The notes under the pieces: generated by a model | What the model was told of the DNA's origin: nothing | Database searches by the model: none | Seen by the model: the letters and a program-made list of their open reading frames with translations, nothing else | Shown: piece by piece, positions 1-5,497 of the stretch | Layout of the letters: each line of letters begins with the position of its first letter | How positions within the stretch are numbered: position 1 is the stretch's first letter | NCBI GenBank assembly: GCA_012274175.1 | Contig: JAAOZZ010000012.1 | Location: forward strand, 1 to 5,528 | Source: Betaproteobacteria bacterium | GTDB taxonomy: Bacteria > Pseudomonadota > Gammaproteobacteria > Burkholderiales > Usitatibacteraceae | Direction: 5' to 3' | Length of the DNA: 5,528 bases | Translations under genes and position numbers: made by a program

Positions 1-62
1 AGTCCGACGTGGAGCGGGTGTGCGCGGCGATGGGGCGCGTGCTGCGCCGGAAGGCGGCGTGA
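1..62 (+). CDS. 3' end of an upstream gene, probably ArnB-type sugar aminotransferase (partial)
   Basis: Only the last 19 full codons and the TGA stop at 60-62 lie in the window; the frame is set by codons starting at position 3. The tail reads SDVERVCAAMGRVLRRKAA. A 'DVERV...L' amphipathic helix like this is a common ending of DegT/DnrJ/EryC1/StrS PLP-dependent aminotransferases, the family of ArnB, and arnB sits directly before arnC in known arn operons. ArnB would convert UDP-4-keto-pentose to UDP-4-amino-4-deoxy-L-arabinose. The stop overlaps the GTG start of arnC by 4 nt (GTGA, 59-62), which suggests translational coupling. The assignment rests mainly on position; 19 residues are too few to prove the family, and no active-site residue is visible. 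Confidence 0.5.
   Translation, partial: SDVERVCAAMGRVLRRKAA
49..54 (+). promoter_or_regulatory. Ribosome binding site for arnC
   Basis: GGAAGG lies 4 nt before the GTG at 59. It is a purine-rich match to the Shine-Dalgarno consensus and, with the GTGA stop/start overlap, supports GTG 59 as the arnC start. The spacing is a little short. Confidence 0.5.
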
Positions 63-1012
63 CCTTGGCGATCAACCCGCGCCTGTCGGTGGTGATCCCG
101 GTCTACAACGAGGAGGCGGTGCTGCCCGCGCTCTTCGCGCGACTGTACCCGGCGCTCGACGCCCTCGCCGTCACCTACGAAGTGGTGTTCGTGAACGACG
201 GCAGCCGGGACCGTTCCGCCGCGCTCCTGCGCGAGCAGTTCCAGAAGCGCCCCGAAGTGACGCGCGTGATCCTCTTCAACGGCAACTTCGGCCAGCACAT
301 GGCGATCATGGCGGGATTCGAATACTGCCGCGGCGAGCGCATCGTCACCCTCGACGCCGACCTGCAGAACCCGCCCGAGGAGATCGCGAAGCTGCTCGCC
401 AAGATGGACGAGGGCCACGACTACGTGGGCTCGATACGGCGCATGCGCCGGGACGCGGCGTGGCGGCGCTGGGCGTCCAAGGCGATGAACCGGCTGCGCG
501 AGCGCATCACCCGCATCCACATGACCGACCAGGGGTGCATGCTGCGCGCCTACGACCGGCCCATCGTCGAGGCGATCCGGGCCTCGCGCGAGGTGAGCAC
601 GTATATCCCGGCGCTCGCCTATTCCTTCGCGCACAGCCCCGCGGAGGTCGAGGTCGAGCACGAGGAGCGCCACGCGGGCGCCTCCAAGTACTCGCTCTAC
701 AAGCTGATCCGCCTCAACTTCGACCTGGTGACGGGATTCTCGGTGCTGCCGCTGCAGCTCTTCTCCCTCTTCGGCATCTTCGTCTCGCTCGCCTCGCTCG
801 GGGTGTACGTGGTCGTGATCGCCCAACGCGTGCTGCTGGGCACCGACGTGACCCTGTGGGTGATCTGGGACCGCGACATCCTGCAGTTCTTCCTCACCGG
901 CGTGCTGCTGTTCGGCCTGGGCCTCATCGGCGAATACGTGGGCCGAATCTACCAGCAGGTGCGCGAGCGGCCCCGGTACGTGATCCAGGCGCTGCTCGAG
1001 AAGACCGACTGA
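59..1012 (+). CDS. arnC: ArnC, undecaprenyl-phosphate 4-deoxy-4-formamido-L-arabinose transferase
   Basis: This GT2 glycosyltransferase moves 4-deoxy-4-formamido-L-arabinose from UDP to undecaprenyl phosphate on the cytoplasmic face of the inner membrane, as part of lipid A modification. The protein has 317 residues (E. coli ArnC 322). The GT-A domain shows VVIPVYNEE (11-19), VNDGSRDRS (45-53) and the metal-binding stretch DADLQNPPEE (99-108). GQHMAIMAGF (78-87) and DQGCMLRAY (157-165) match ArnC closely and separate it from general dolichol-phosphate-mannose-type enzymes. Two membrane segments follow at about 232-258 and 274-295, then the GEYVGRIY...VRERPRY tail (291-307). The GTG start at 59 is chosen because it overlaps the previous stop, has a GGAAGG site, and gives the family length; ATG 20 in the same frame would add 13 unrelated residues inside the upstream gene. 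The next gene begins 1 nt after the stop. Family recalled, not searched. Confidence 0.95.
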   Translation: MTLAINPRLSVVIPVYNEEAVLPALFARLYPALDALAVTYEVVFVNDGSRDRSAALLREQFQKRPEVTRVILFNGNFGQHMAIMAGFEYCRGERIVTLDADLQNPPEEIAKLLAKMDEGHDYVGSIRRMRRDAAWRRWASKAMNRLRERITRIHMTDQGCMLRAYDRPIVEAIRASREVSTYIPALAYSFAHSPAEVEVEHEERHAGASKYSLYKLIRLNFDLVTGFSVLPLQLFSLFGIFVSLASLGVYVVVIAQRVLLGTDVTLWVIWDRDILQFFLTGVLLFGLGLIGEYVGRIYQQVRERPRYVIQALLEKTD

Positions 1013-1013
1013 C

Positions 1014-1949
1014 ATGGCTTGCCGCGCCGTCGTCTTCGCCTACCACGACGTGGGCGTACGCTGCCTCTCGGTGCTCCTCGCCCACGGCGTGGAGGTGCCC
1101 CTCGTGGTGACCCACCGCGACGACCCGGGCGAGGGCGCGTGGTTCGCGAGCGTCGAGCGCCTCGCCCGCGAGCGCGACCTGGATGTCGTCACGCCCGACG
1201 ACGCGCTCTCGCCCGAGCTCGCCGCGCGCGTGGCGGCCCTCGCCCCCGATTTCATCTTCTCGTTCTACTACCGGCGCATGCTGCCTGGCGCGCTCCTGCG
1301 AACGGCCGGGCGCGGCGTGTACAACATGCACGGCTCGCTCCTGCCGAAATACCGCGGGCGCGCGCCGGTGAATTGGGCGGTGCTGCGCGGCGAGCGCGAG
1401 ACCGGCGCCACGCTGCACGAGATGGTGGCCAAGCCCGACGCCGGGCGCATCGTCGACCGGATGGCGGTGCCGATCCTGCCCGACGACCTCGCGATCGACG
1501 TGATGCGCAAGGTCACGGTGGCCGCCGAGGTAGTGCTCGATCGCGCCCTGCCGGGCCTCGTCGACGGCACCGCGCGGCTCGCGGCGCAGGACCTCGCGCA
1601 GGGCGGCTACTTCGGGGCGCGCCGCCCCGAGGACGGCCGCATCGACTGGACCCAGGGCGCACGCCAGATCCACGACCTGGTCCGCGCCGTGGCCCCACCT
1701 TATCCGGGCGCCTTCACCATGCTCGGGACGCATCGCCTGCGCCTGCTGCGCACCCGCGTGCTCGAGGACGCGCCCGCAGCCCGGCCCGCGCGCCTGCGGG
1801 CCGAAGGCGAGGCCCGCCTCGTGGCCGATTGCGAGCGCGGCGGGGCGCTGCGCATCCTCGATGCCGACCTCGACGGGCACCCCCTCTCGGTACCATCGTT
1901 TCTGGAGCGCTACGGACGCGAAGGCGTCCGCCTCGGAGAAAATCAATGA
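1014..1949 (+). CDS. arnA: Stand-alone UDP-L-Ara4N formyltransferase (ArnA N-terminal half)
   Basis: This enzyme transfers a formyl group from 10-formyltetrahydrofolate to the 4-amine of UDP-4-amino-4-deoxy-L-arabinose, which drives the preceding amination forward. The 311-residue protein aligns with the first ~305 residues of E. coli ArnA from its start (VVFAYHDVG, 6-14). The folate/catalytic core is intact: IFSFYYRRML (81-90), NMHGSLLPKYRGRAP (104-118) and KPDAG (140-144). N104, H106 and D142 match E. coli N102, H104 and D140. A C-terminal Fmt-like small domain covers roughly 205-300. In enteric ArnA this domain is fused to the dehydrogenase; here it ends at TGA 1947-1949, overlapping the next gene by 4 nt. 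ATG 1014 is 1 nt after the arnC stop, with only a weak purine stretch upstream, so it is probably coupled to arnC. A formyltransferase for another amino sugar is possible, but the neighbours favour Ara4N. Confidence 0.92.
   Translation: MACRAVVFAYHDVGVRCLSVLLAHGVEVPLVVTHRDDPGEGAWFASVERLARERDLDVVTPDDALSPELAARVAALAPDFIFSFYYRRMLPGALLRTAGRGVYNMHGSLLPKYRGRAPVNWAVLRGERETGATLHEMVAKPDAGRIVDRMAVPILPDDLAIDVMRKVTVAAEVVLDRALPGLVDGTARLAAQDLAQGGYFGARRPEDGRIDWTQGARQIHDLVRAVAPPYPGAFTMLGTHRLRLLRTRVLEDAPAARPARLRAEGEARLVADCERGGALRILDADLDGHPLSVPSFLERYGREGVRLGENQ
1935..1938 (+). promoter_or_regulatory. Ribosome binding site for the ArnA dehydrogenase-half gene
   Basis: GGAG lies 7 nt before ATG 1946, at good spacing, inside the last codons of the formyltransferase gene. 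It supports independent initiation of the downstream half and therefore a true gene split. Confidence 0.6.
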
Positions 1950-2989
1950 AAAGACTGTGCATCTTCGGCGTGAACGGCTTCATCGGCCATCACCTCTCGC
2001 AGCGCATCCTGGCCGACACCGGGTGGGAGGTGTTCGGCATGGACATGGGCTCCAACCGCATCGCCGACCTGCTGACCAATCCACGCTTCCATTTCTTCGA
2101 AGGCGACATCACGATCAACAAGGAGTGGATCGAGTACCACATCCGCAAGTGCGACGTGATCCTGCCGCTGGTGGCGATCGCGACCCCGGCCACCTACGTG
2201 CGCGAGCCGCTCAAGGTCTTCGAGCTCGACTTCGAGGCCAACCTGCCGATCATCCGCAGCGCCGTGAAGTACGGCAAGCGCATCCTCTTCCCGTCCACCT
2301 CGGAGGTGTACGGCATGTGCGCCGACGGGGAGTTCGACCCGTACCGGTCCAACCTCGTGCTGGGGCCGATCGACAAGCAGCGCTGGATCTACGCTTGCTC
2401 GAAGCAGCTCATGGACCGGGTGATCTACGCCTACGGCTCCATGGGACAGCTCGACTTCACGCTCTTCCGTCCGTTCAACTGGATCGGCGCCGGACTCGAC
2501 TCGATCCAGACGCCCAAGGAAGGCAGCTCGCGCGTGATCACCCAGTTCCTCGGCCACATCGTGCGCGGCGAGCCGATCAAGCTGGTGGACGGCGGCGGGC
2601 AGAAACGCACCTTCACCTACATCGACGACGGCATCGACGCGCTCATGAGCATCATAGAGAACCGGGACGGCGTGGCGAGCGGGCAGATCTACAATGTCGG
2701 CAATCCGAGGAACAACTACTCGGTGCGCGAACTGGCGACCATGATGCTCGAGCTGGCCAAGGCCTACCCCGAATACCGCGAGAACGCCGCCCGGGTGAAG
2801 CTCCTCGACGTGACCTCGGGCGAGTACTACGGCAAGGGCTACCAGGACGTGCAGAACCGCGTCCCGGCGATCGCCAACACCATGAAGGACCTGGGCTGGA
2901 CGCCGAAGGTGGACATGGCCACAGCGCTCAGGCGCATCTACGACGCGTACCGCGGACAGCTCGACGACGCCCGCGCGCTGGCGAACTGA
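1946..2989 (+). CDS. arnA: Stand-alone UDP-glucuronate decarboxylase/dehydrogenase (ArnA C-terminal half; UDP-4-keto-pentose synthase)
   Basis: This extended short-chain dehydrogenase oxidises UDP-glucuronate at C4 with NAD and decarboxylates it to UDP-4-keto-pentose, the first committed step to Ara4N. The protein has 347 residues, with NAD-binding GVNGFIG at 8-14 right after the start. PSTSEVYG (116-123) gives S119 and E120; WIYACSK (147-153) gives Y149 and K153; R305 lies in DVQNR. These equal E. coli ArnA S433, E434, Y463, K467 and R619 at a constant offset of 314, so no catalytic residue is missing. FRPFNW (174-179) and YYGKGYQDV (294-302) are also ArnA-like. ATG 1946 overlaps the formyltransferase stop (ATGA) and has a GGAG site. 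Stand-alone relatives in Ralstonia are known (from memory) as bifunctional UDP-4-keto-pentose/UDP-xylose synthases, so some product may be reduced to UDP-xylose. The arn context favours Ara4N. Confidence 0.93.
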   Translation: MKRLCIFGVNGFIGHHLSQRILADTGWEVFGMDMGSNRIADLLTNPRFHFFEGDITINKEWIEYHIRKCDVILPLVAIATPATYVREPLKVFELDFEANLPIIRSAVKYGKRILFPSTSEVYGMCADGEFDPYRSNLVLGPIDKQRWIYACSKQLMDRVIYAYGSMGQLDFTLFRPFNWIGAGLDSIQTPKEGSSRVITQFLGHIVRGEPIKLVDGGGQKRTFTYIDDGIDALMSIIENRDGVASGQIYNVGNPRNNYSVRELATMMLELAKAYPEYRENAARVKLLDVTSGEYYGKGYQDVQNRVPAIANTMKDLGWTPKVDMATALRRIYDAYRGQLDDARALAN

Positions 2990-3021
2990 CCGTGAGCGGG
3001 CCTTCCGACGGGACGGGGACG
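2990..3021 (+). other. Short spacer between the arn block and purE
   Basis: These 32 bases are the widest gap between genes in the window and mark the change from lipid A modification to purine synthesis. The sequence is G+C-rich, with no recognisable -35/-10 pair, no hairpin with a T tract and no PurR-like operator by eye. An in-frame GTG at 2992 could extend PurE by 10 residues and nearly close the gap. A G-rich stretch at 3011-3018 lies just before ATG 3022 and may act as a weak ribosome binding site. Confidence 0.5.
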
Positions 3022-3519
3022 ATGGACGAAAAGCCGCTGGTGGGCGTGGTGATGGGATCCCAGAGCGACTGGGACGTGATGCAGCACGCGGCGCGCATCC
3101 TCAAGGATTTCGGGGTCGCGTACGAGGCGCGAGTGGTCTCCGCGCACCGCACGCCCGACACGATGTTCGAATACGCCGAGCAGGCCCGCGGGCGCGGCCT
3201 CGCGTGCATCATCGCCGGCGCCGGGGGCTCGGCGCACCTGCCGGGAATGATCGCGTCCAAGACCACGCTGCCGGTGCTGGGCGTGCCCGTGCCCACGCGC
3301 CACCTCGCGGGCCAGGACTCCCTCTTCTCCATCGTGCAGATGCCCAAGGGCATTCCCGTGGCGACCTTCGCGATCGGCGAGGCGGGGGCGGCGAACGCGG
3401 GACTCTTCGCCGTGAGCCTGCTCGCCGGCTCGGACGCCACGCTCGCGCGCAAGCTCGCCGACTATCGCGAGAAACTGCGCGAGCAGGTGGCGGCGATGCA
3501 ATTGCCCGACGTGCTGTGA
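3022..3519 (+). CDS. purE: PurE, N5-carboxyaminoimidazole ribonucleotide mutase (class I)
   Basis: PurE moves the carboxylate of N5-CAIR to C4, giving CAIR, in cytoplasmic de novo purine synthesis; it works after PurK. The product is 165 residues (E. coli 169). Family motifs are all present: VMGSQSDW (10-17), SAHRTP (40-45) with H42 matching E. coli catalytic His45, AGAGGSAHLPG (65-75) and SIVQMPKGIPV (103-113). S13 and D16 correspond to E. coli S16 and D19. The paired purK gene and the SAHRTP region fit a class I mutase rather than the class II AIR carboxylase. ATG 3022 was chosen for family length and the G-rich stretch before it; GTG 2992, two bases after the previous stop, would add ten residues (VSGPSDGTGT) with no clear conserved role. 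The 3' end overlaps purK by 4 nt, suggesting coupled synthesis of partner enzymes. Confidence 0.96.
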   Translation: MDEKPLVGVVMGSQSDWDVMQHAARILKDFGVAYEARVVSAHRTPDTMFEYAEQARGRGLACIIAGAGGSAHLPGMIASKTTLPVLGVPVPTRHLAGQDSLFSIVQMPKGIPVATFAIGEAGAANAGLFAVSLLAGSDATLARKLADYREKLREQVAAMQLPDVL

Positions 3520-4658
3520 TCCTGCCGGGCGCCACGCTCGGGCTGCTGGGAGGCGGCCAGCTGGGCCGCATGTTCACCGTGGCGGCGCGCACCCTGGGCT
3601 ATCGCGTGACGGTCCTCGATCCCGATGCCCATGCGCCGGCGGCCGAATTCGCCACCGCTCACCTCCGGGCGGAATTCACCGATCCCACCGCGCTCGACCA
3701 GCTCGCGCGCACGTGCGCCGCGGTGACCACGGAATTCGAGAACGCGCCGGCTGCGGCCCTGGATGCCCTTGCCGCGAGCGTGGTGGTGCGCCCCGCGGGT
3801 TCCGCGGTCGCGGTCGCACAGGACCGCCGGCGCGAGAAGGGATTTTTCGCAGCCCACGGGTTCCCGGTGGGCGCCTTCGCCGTGATCGACGGGCCCGGGG
3901 ACATCGAGGCCGCGCTCGGCCGGGTGCGGCTGCCGGCGCTGCTCAAGACCGCGCGCCTCGGCTACGACGGCAAGGGCCAGGTGCGCATCGAGCGCCCCGA
4001 TGACCTTGCGCGCGCCTTCGCGCAATGCAGGCTCGTGCCGTGCGTGCTCGAGGAGCTGCTCCCGCTGGATCGGGAGATCTCGGTGGTCCTCGCGCGCGGC
4101 GAGGACGGCGCCTGCGCGGTCTTCCCGGTGGCCGAGAATCGGCACGCGCGCGGCATACTCGACGTCACCGTCGCGCCGGCCCGCATCCCGGTCGCGCTCG
4201 CGGCCGAGGCCACCGCGCTCGCCACGCGGCTCGCCGGCGAGCTCGAGTACGTGGGGGTGCTCGCCGTCGAGATGTTCGTGGTGGGCGACCGGCTCCTGCT
4301 GAACGAGATCGCGCCGCGCCCGCACAACAGCGGCCACTACACGATCGACGCGTGCCGCACGTCGCAATTCGAGCAGCAGGTGCGCGTGCTGTGCGGACTG
4401 CCCCTGGGAGACCCGTCGCAGCACACCCCCGCGGTGATGGTGAATTTGCTGGGCGACATCTGGAACGCCGGCGAGCCGCGCTGGGAAGCGGTCCTGCGCC
4501 ATCCGGGCGCGCACCTGCACCTCTACGGAAAGCGCGAGGCGCGGCCCGGGCGCAAGATGGGCCACGTGACGGTGTGCGAATCCACGGCGGAGCGGTCCCT
4601 CGATGTGGCGCTCGCGATCCGCCGCGACCTGGGCATCGCCGCAACCGCTTCCCCATGA
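3516..4658 (+). CDS. purK: PurK, N5-carboxyaminoimidazole ribonucleotide synthetase
   Basis: PurK is an ATP-grasp enzyme that joins bicarbonate to AIR, using ATP, to give N5-CAIR, the substrate of PurE. The product has 380 residues, somewhat longer than E. coli PurK (355). It opens with GATLGLLGGGQLGRM (5-19), the glycine-rich N-terminal motif, followed by TTEFEN (71-76). The ATP-grasp core shows KTARLGYDGKGQ (144-155), the EE pair at 179-180 and metal/ATP-binding NEIAPRPHNSGHYT (263-276). The C-terminal lid region carries YGK (337-339) and KMGH (347-350). The GTG start at 3516 shares GTGA with the purE stop. No good Shine-Dalgarno lies upstream, so initiation probably depends on ribosomes finishing purE. 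The next in-frame ATG (3570) would remove the GGGQLGR motif and is unlikely. The stop overlaps the next gene by 4 nt. Confidence 0.96.
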   Translation: MILPGATLGLLGGGQLGRMFTVAARTLGYRVTVLDPDAHAPAAEFATAHLRAEFTDPTALDQLARTCAAVTTEFENAPAAALDALAASVVVRPAGSAVAVAQDRRREKGFFAAHGFPVGAFAVIDGPGDIEAALGRVRLPALLKTARLGYDGKGQVRIERPDDLARAFAQCRLVPCVLEELLPLDREISVVLARGEDGACAVFPVAENRHARGILDVTVAPARIPVALAAEATALATRLAGELEYVGVLAVEMFVVGDRLLLNEIAPRPHNSGHYTIDACRTSQFEQQVRVLCGLPLGDPSQHTPAVMVNLLGDIWNAGEPRWEAVLRHPGAHLHLYGKREARPGRKMGHVTVCESTAERSLDVALAIRRDLGIAATASP

Positions 4659-5497
4659 GCCCGGTGTGGTCGTGGCTACGCCGGCGCGGGCGCGCCGCCT
4701 TCTCCATCGATCCCGGCCTCTGGAAAAGCGCGACCGCTCCATGGCTCTTCATGCGCGGCATGCAGCCGGTGGACACCGAGCGGCTGCGCGAGCTGTGCGG
4801 GCGATTCCTCGCGGCCAAGCGCTTCTCGGGAACCCACGGGCTCGAGGTCTCCGATGCCATGCAGGTGCAGATCGCGGCGCAGGCCTGCATCCTCGTGCTG
4901 GAGCTCGGCATCGAGTGGTACGACGGATGGTCGGAGATCATCGTCTACCCCAGCCAGTTCGCGCCCGAGCGCGAGGAGGTCGACGAGGCCGGCGTCGTGC
5001 ATTTCACCCGGGACGCGATGGCGGGCGAGGCCTGGCTCGGCGGGCCGGTGATCCTTTCGTACGAGGACGTGGCCCTGTCGGGAAACGCGCGCGCGCGCGT
5101 GGCGGGCTACAACGTGGTGATCCACGAGTTCGCCCACAAGCTCGACATGCTGAACGGCGATCCCAACGGCTGCCCGCCCCTGCACCGGGGCATGGACGCA
5201 TCGGCGTGGAAGGCCGCCTTCCACGCGGCGTATCGCGATTTCTGCGGCCGGGTGGAAGCGGCGGAACGCCTGCGGGGCCGGCGCGCCCAGGACGCGCTGG
5301 ACGCGCTGCCCATCGATCCCTACGGGGCCGAGAGCGCGAGCGAATTCTTCGCGGTGGTATCGGAGGCGTTCTTCGAAACGCCCGAGCTGCTGGCACCCGC
5401 CTATCCCGCGATCTATGGCGAGCTGCGCAGCTTCTATCGCCAGGACCCCGCCGCGCGGCTCGCCATGGGCGGCCGCCGCGATAGCGCGTCTACCTGA
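4655..5497 (+). CDS. mtfA: MtfA-family zinc metallopeptidase (M90)
   Basis: This is a cytoplasmic zinc peptidase of the MtfA/YeeI family (M90). In E. coli, MtfA binds and inactivates the glucose repressor Mlc (DgsA), relieving ptsG repression, and has aminopeptidase activity. The protein is 280 residues (E. coli 265). The zinc site is HEFAH (157-161), with ligands H157 and H161 and catalytic E158. E230 in SASEFFAVVSEAFF aligns with the third ligand, E212 of enteric MtfA. LELGIEWYDGW (82-92), VIHEFAHKLDMLNGD (155-169) and the FYRQDP tail (260-265) are family marks. No signal peptide or membrane span is seen. ATG 4655 overlaps the purK stop (ATGA) and has no obvious Shine-Dalgarno, so coupling is likely. 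Family membership is firm. The Mlc-related role is uncertain here, because Mlc may be absent from this organism and no sugar-PTS gene is nearby. Confidence 0.93.
   Translation: MSPVWSWLRRRGRAAFSIDPGLWKSATAPWLFMRGMQPVDTERLRELCGRFLAAKRFSGTHGLEVSDAMQVQIAAQACILVLELGIEWYDGWSEIIVYPSQFAPEREEVDEAGVVHFTRDAMAGEAWLGGPVILSYEDVALSGNARARVAGYNVVIHEFAHKLDMLNGDPNGCPPLHRGMDASAWKAAFHAAYRDFCGRVEAAERLRGRRAQDALDALPIDPYGAESASEFFAVVSEAFFETPELLAPAYPAIYGELRSFYRQDPAARLAMGGRRDSAST
5085..5100 (+). repeat. (CG)7 tract forming a 16-bp palindrome inside mtfA
   Basis: Seven CG dinucleotides (5086-5099) flanked by A and T make a perfect 16-bp palindrome of alternating purines and pyrimidines. It encodes N144-ARAR-V149, in a loop just before the zinc-binding helix, where E. 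coli MtfA is about four residues shorter. Such tracts can slip or adopt left-handed DNA; whether this one does is not shown by the sequence. Confidence 0.85.

Noticed and set aside
20..58. ATG 20 as the arnC start
   Set aside because: It would lie inside the upstream gene and add 13 residues absent from ArnC; GTG 59 has a ribosome binding site and the overlapping-stop design seen at other junctions.
1019..1945. Upstream extension of the dehydrogenase frame through the whole formyltransferase gene
   Set aside because: The frame is open but encodes Arg/Pro/Ala-rich low-complexity sequence; conserved protein begins only at ATG 1946 with its ribosome binding site.
924..1946. Long - strand open frame (340 codons) opposite the formyltransferase gene
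   Set aside because: It mirrors a gene with well-conserved catalytic motifs; its composition (rich in Arg, Ala, Gly, His) is typical of antisense frames in high-GC DNA, and no domain is recognisable.
1861..3021. Upstream extension of the purE frame through the dehydrogenase gene
   Set aside because: The extension is an out-of-frame shadow with no conserved motif; PurE homology begins around 3022.
3570..3572. Internal ATG of purK preceded by a GGGAGG stretch (3548-3553) as an alternative start
   Set aside because: It would delete the glycine-rich N-terminal motif; the GGGAGG stretch is simply the coding sequence of that glycine run.
3462..4742. Long - strand open frame (426 codons) opposite purK
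   Set aside because: It is antisense to a clear PurK and shows no family motif; long open antisense frames are expected at this G+C content.
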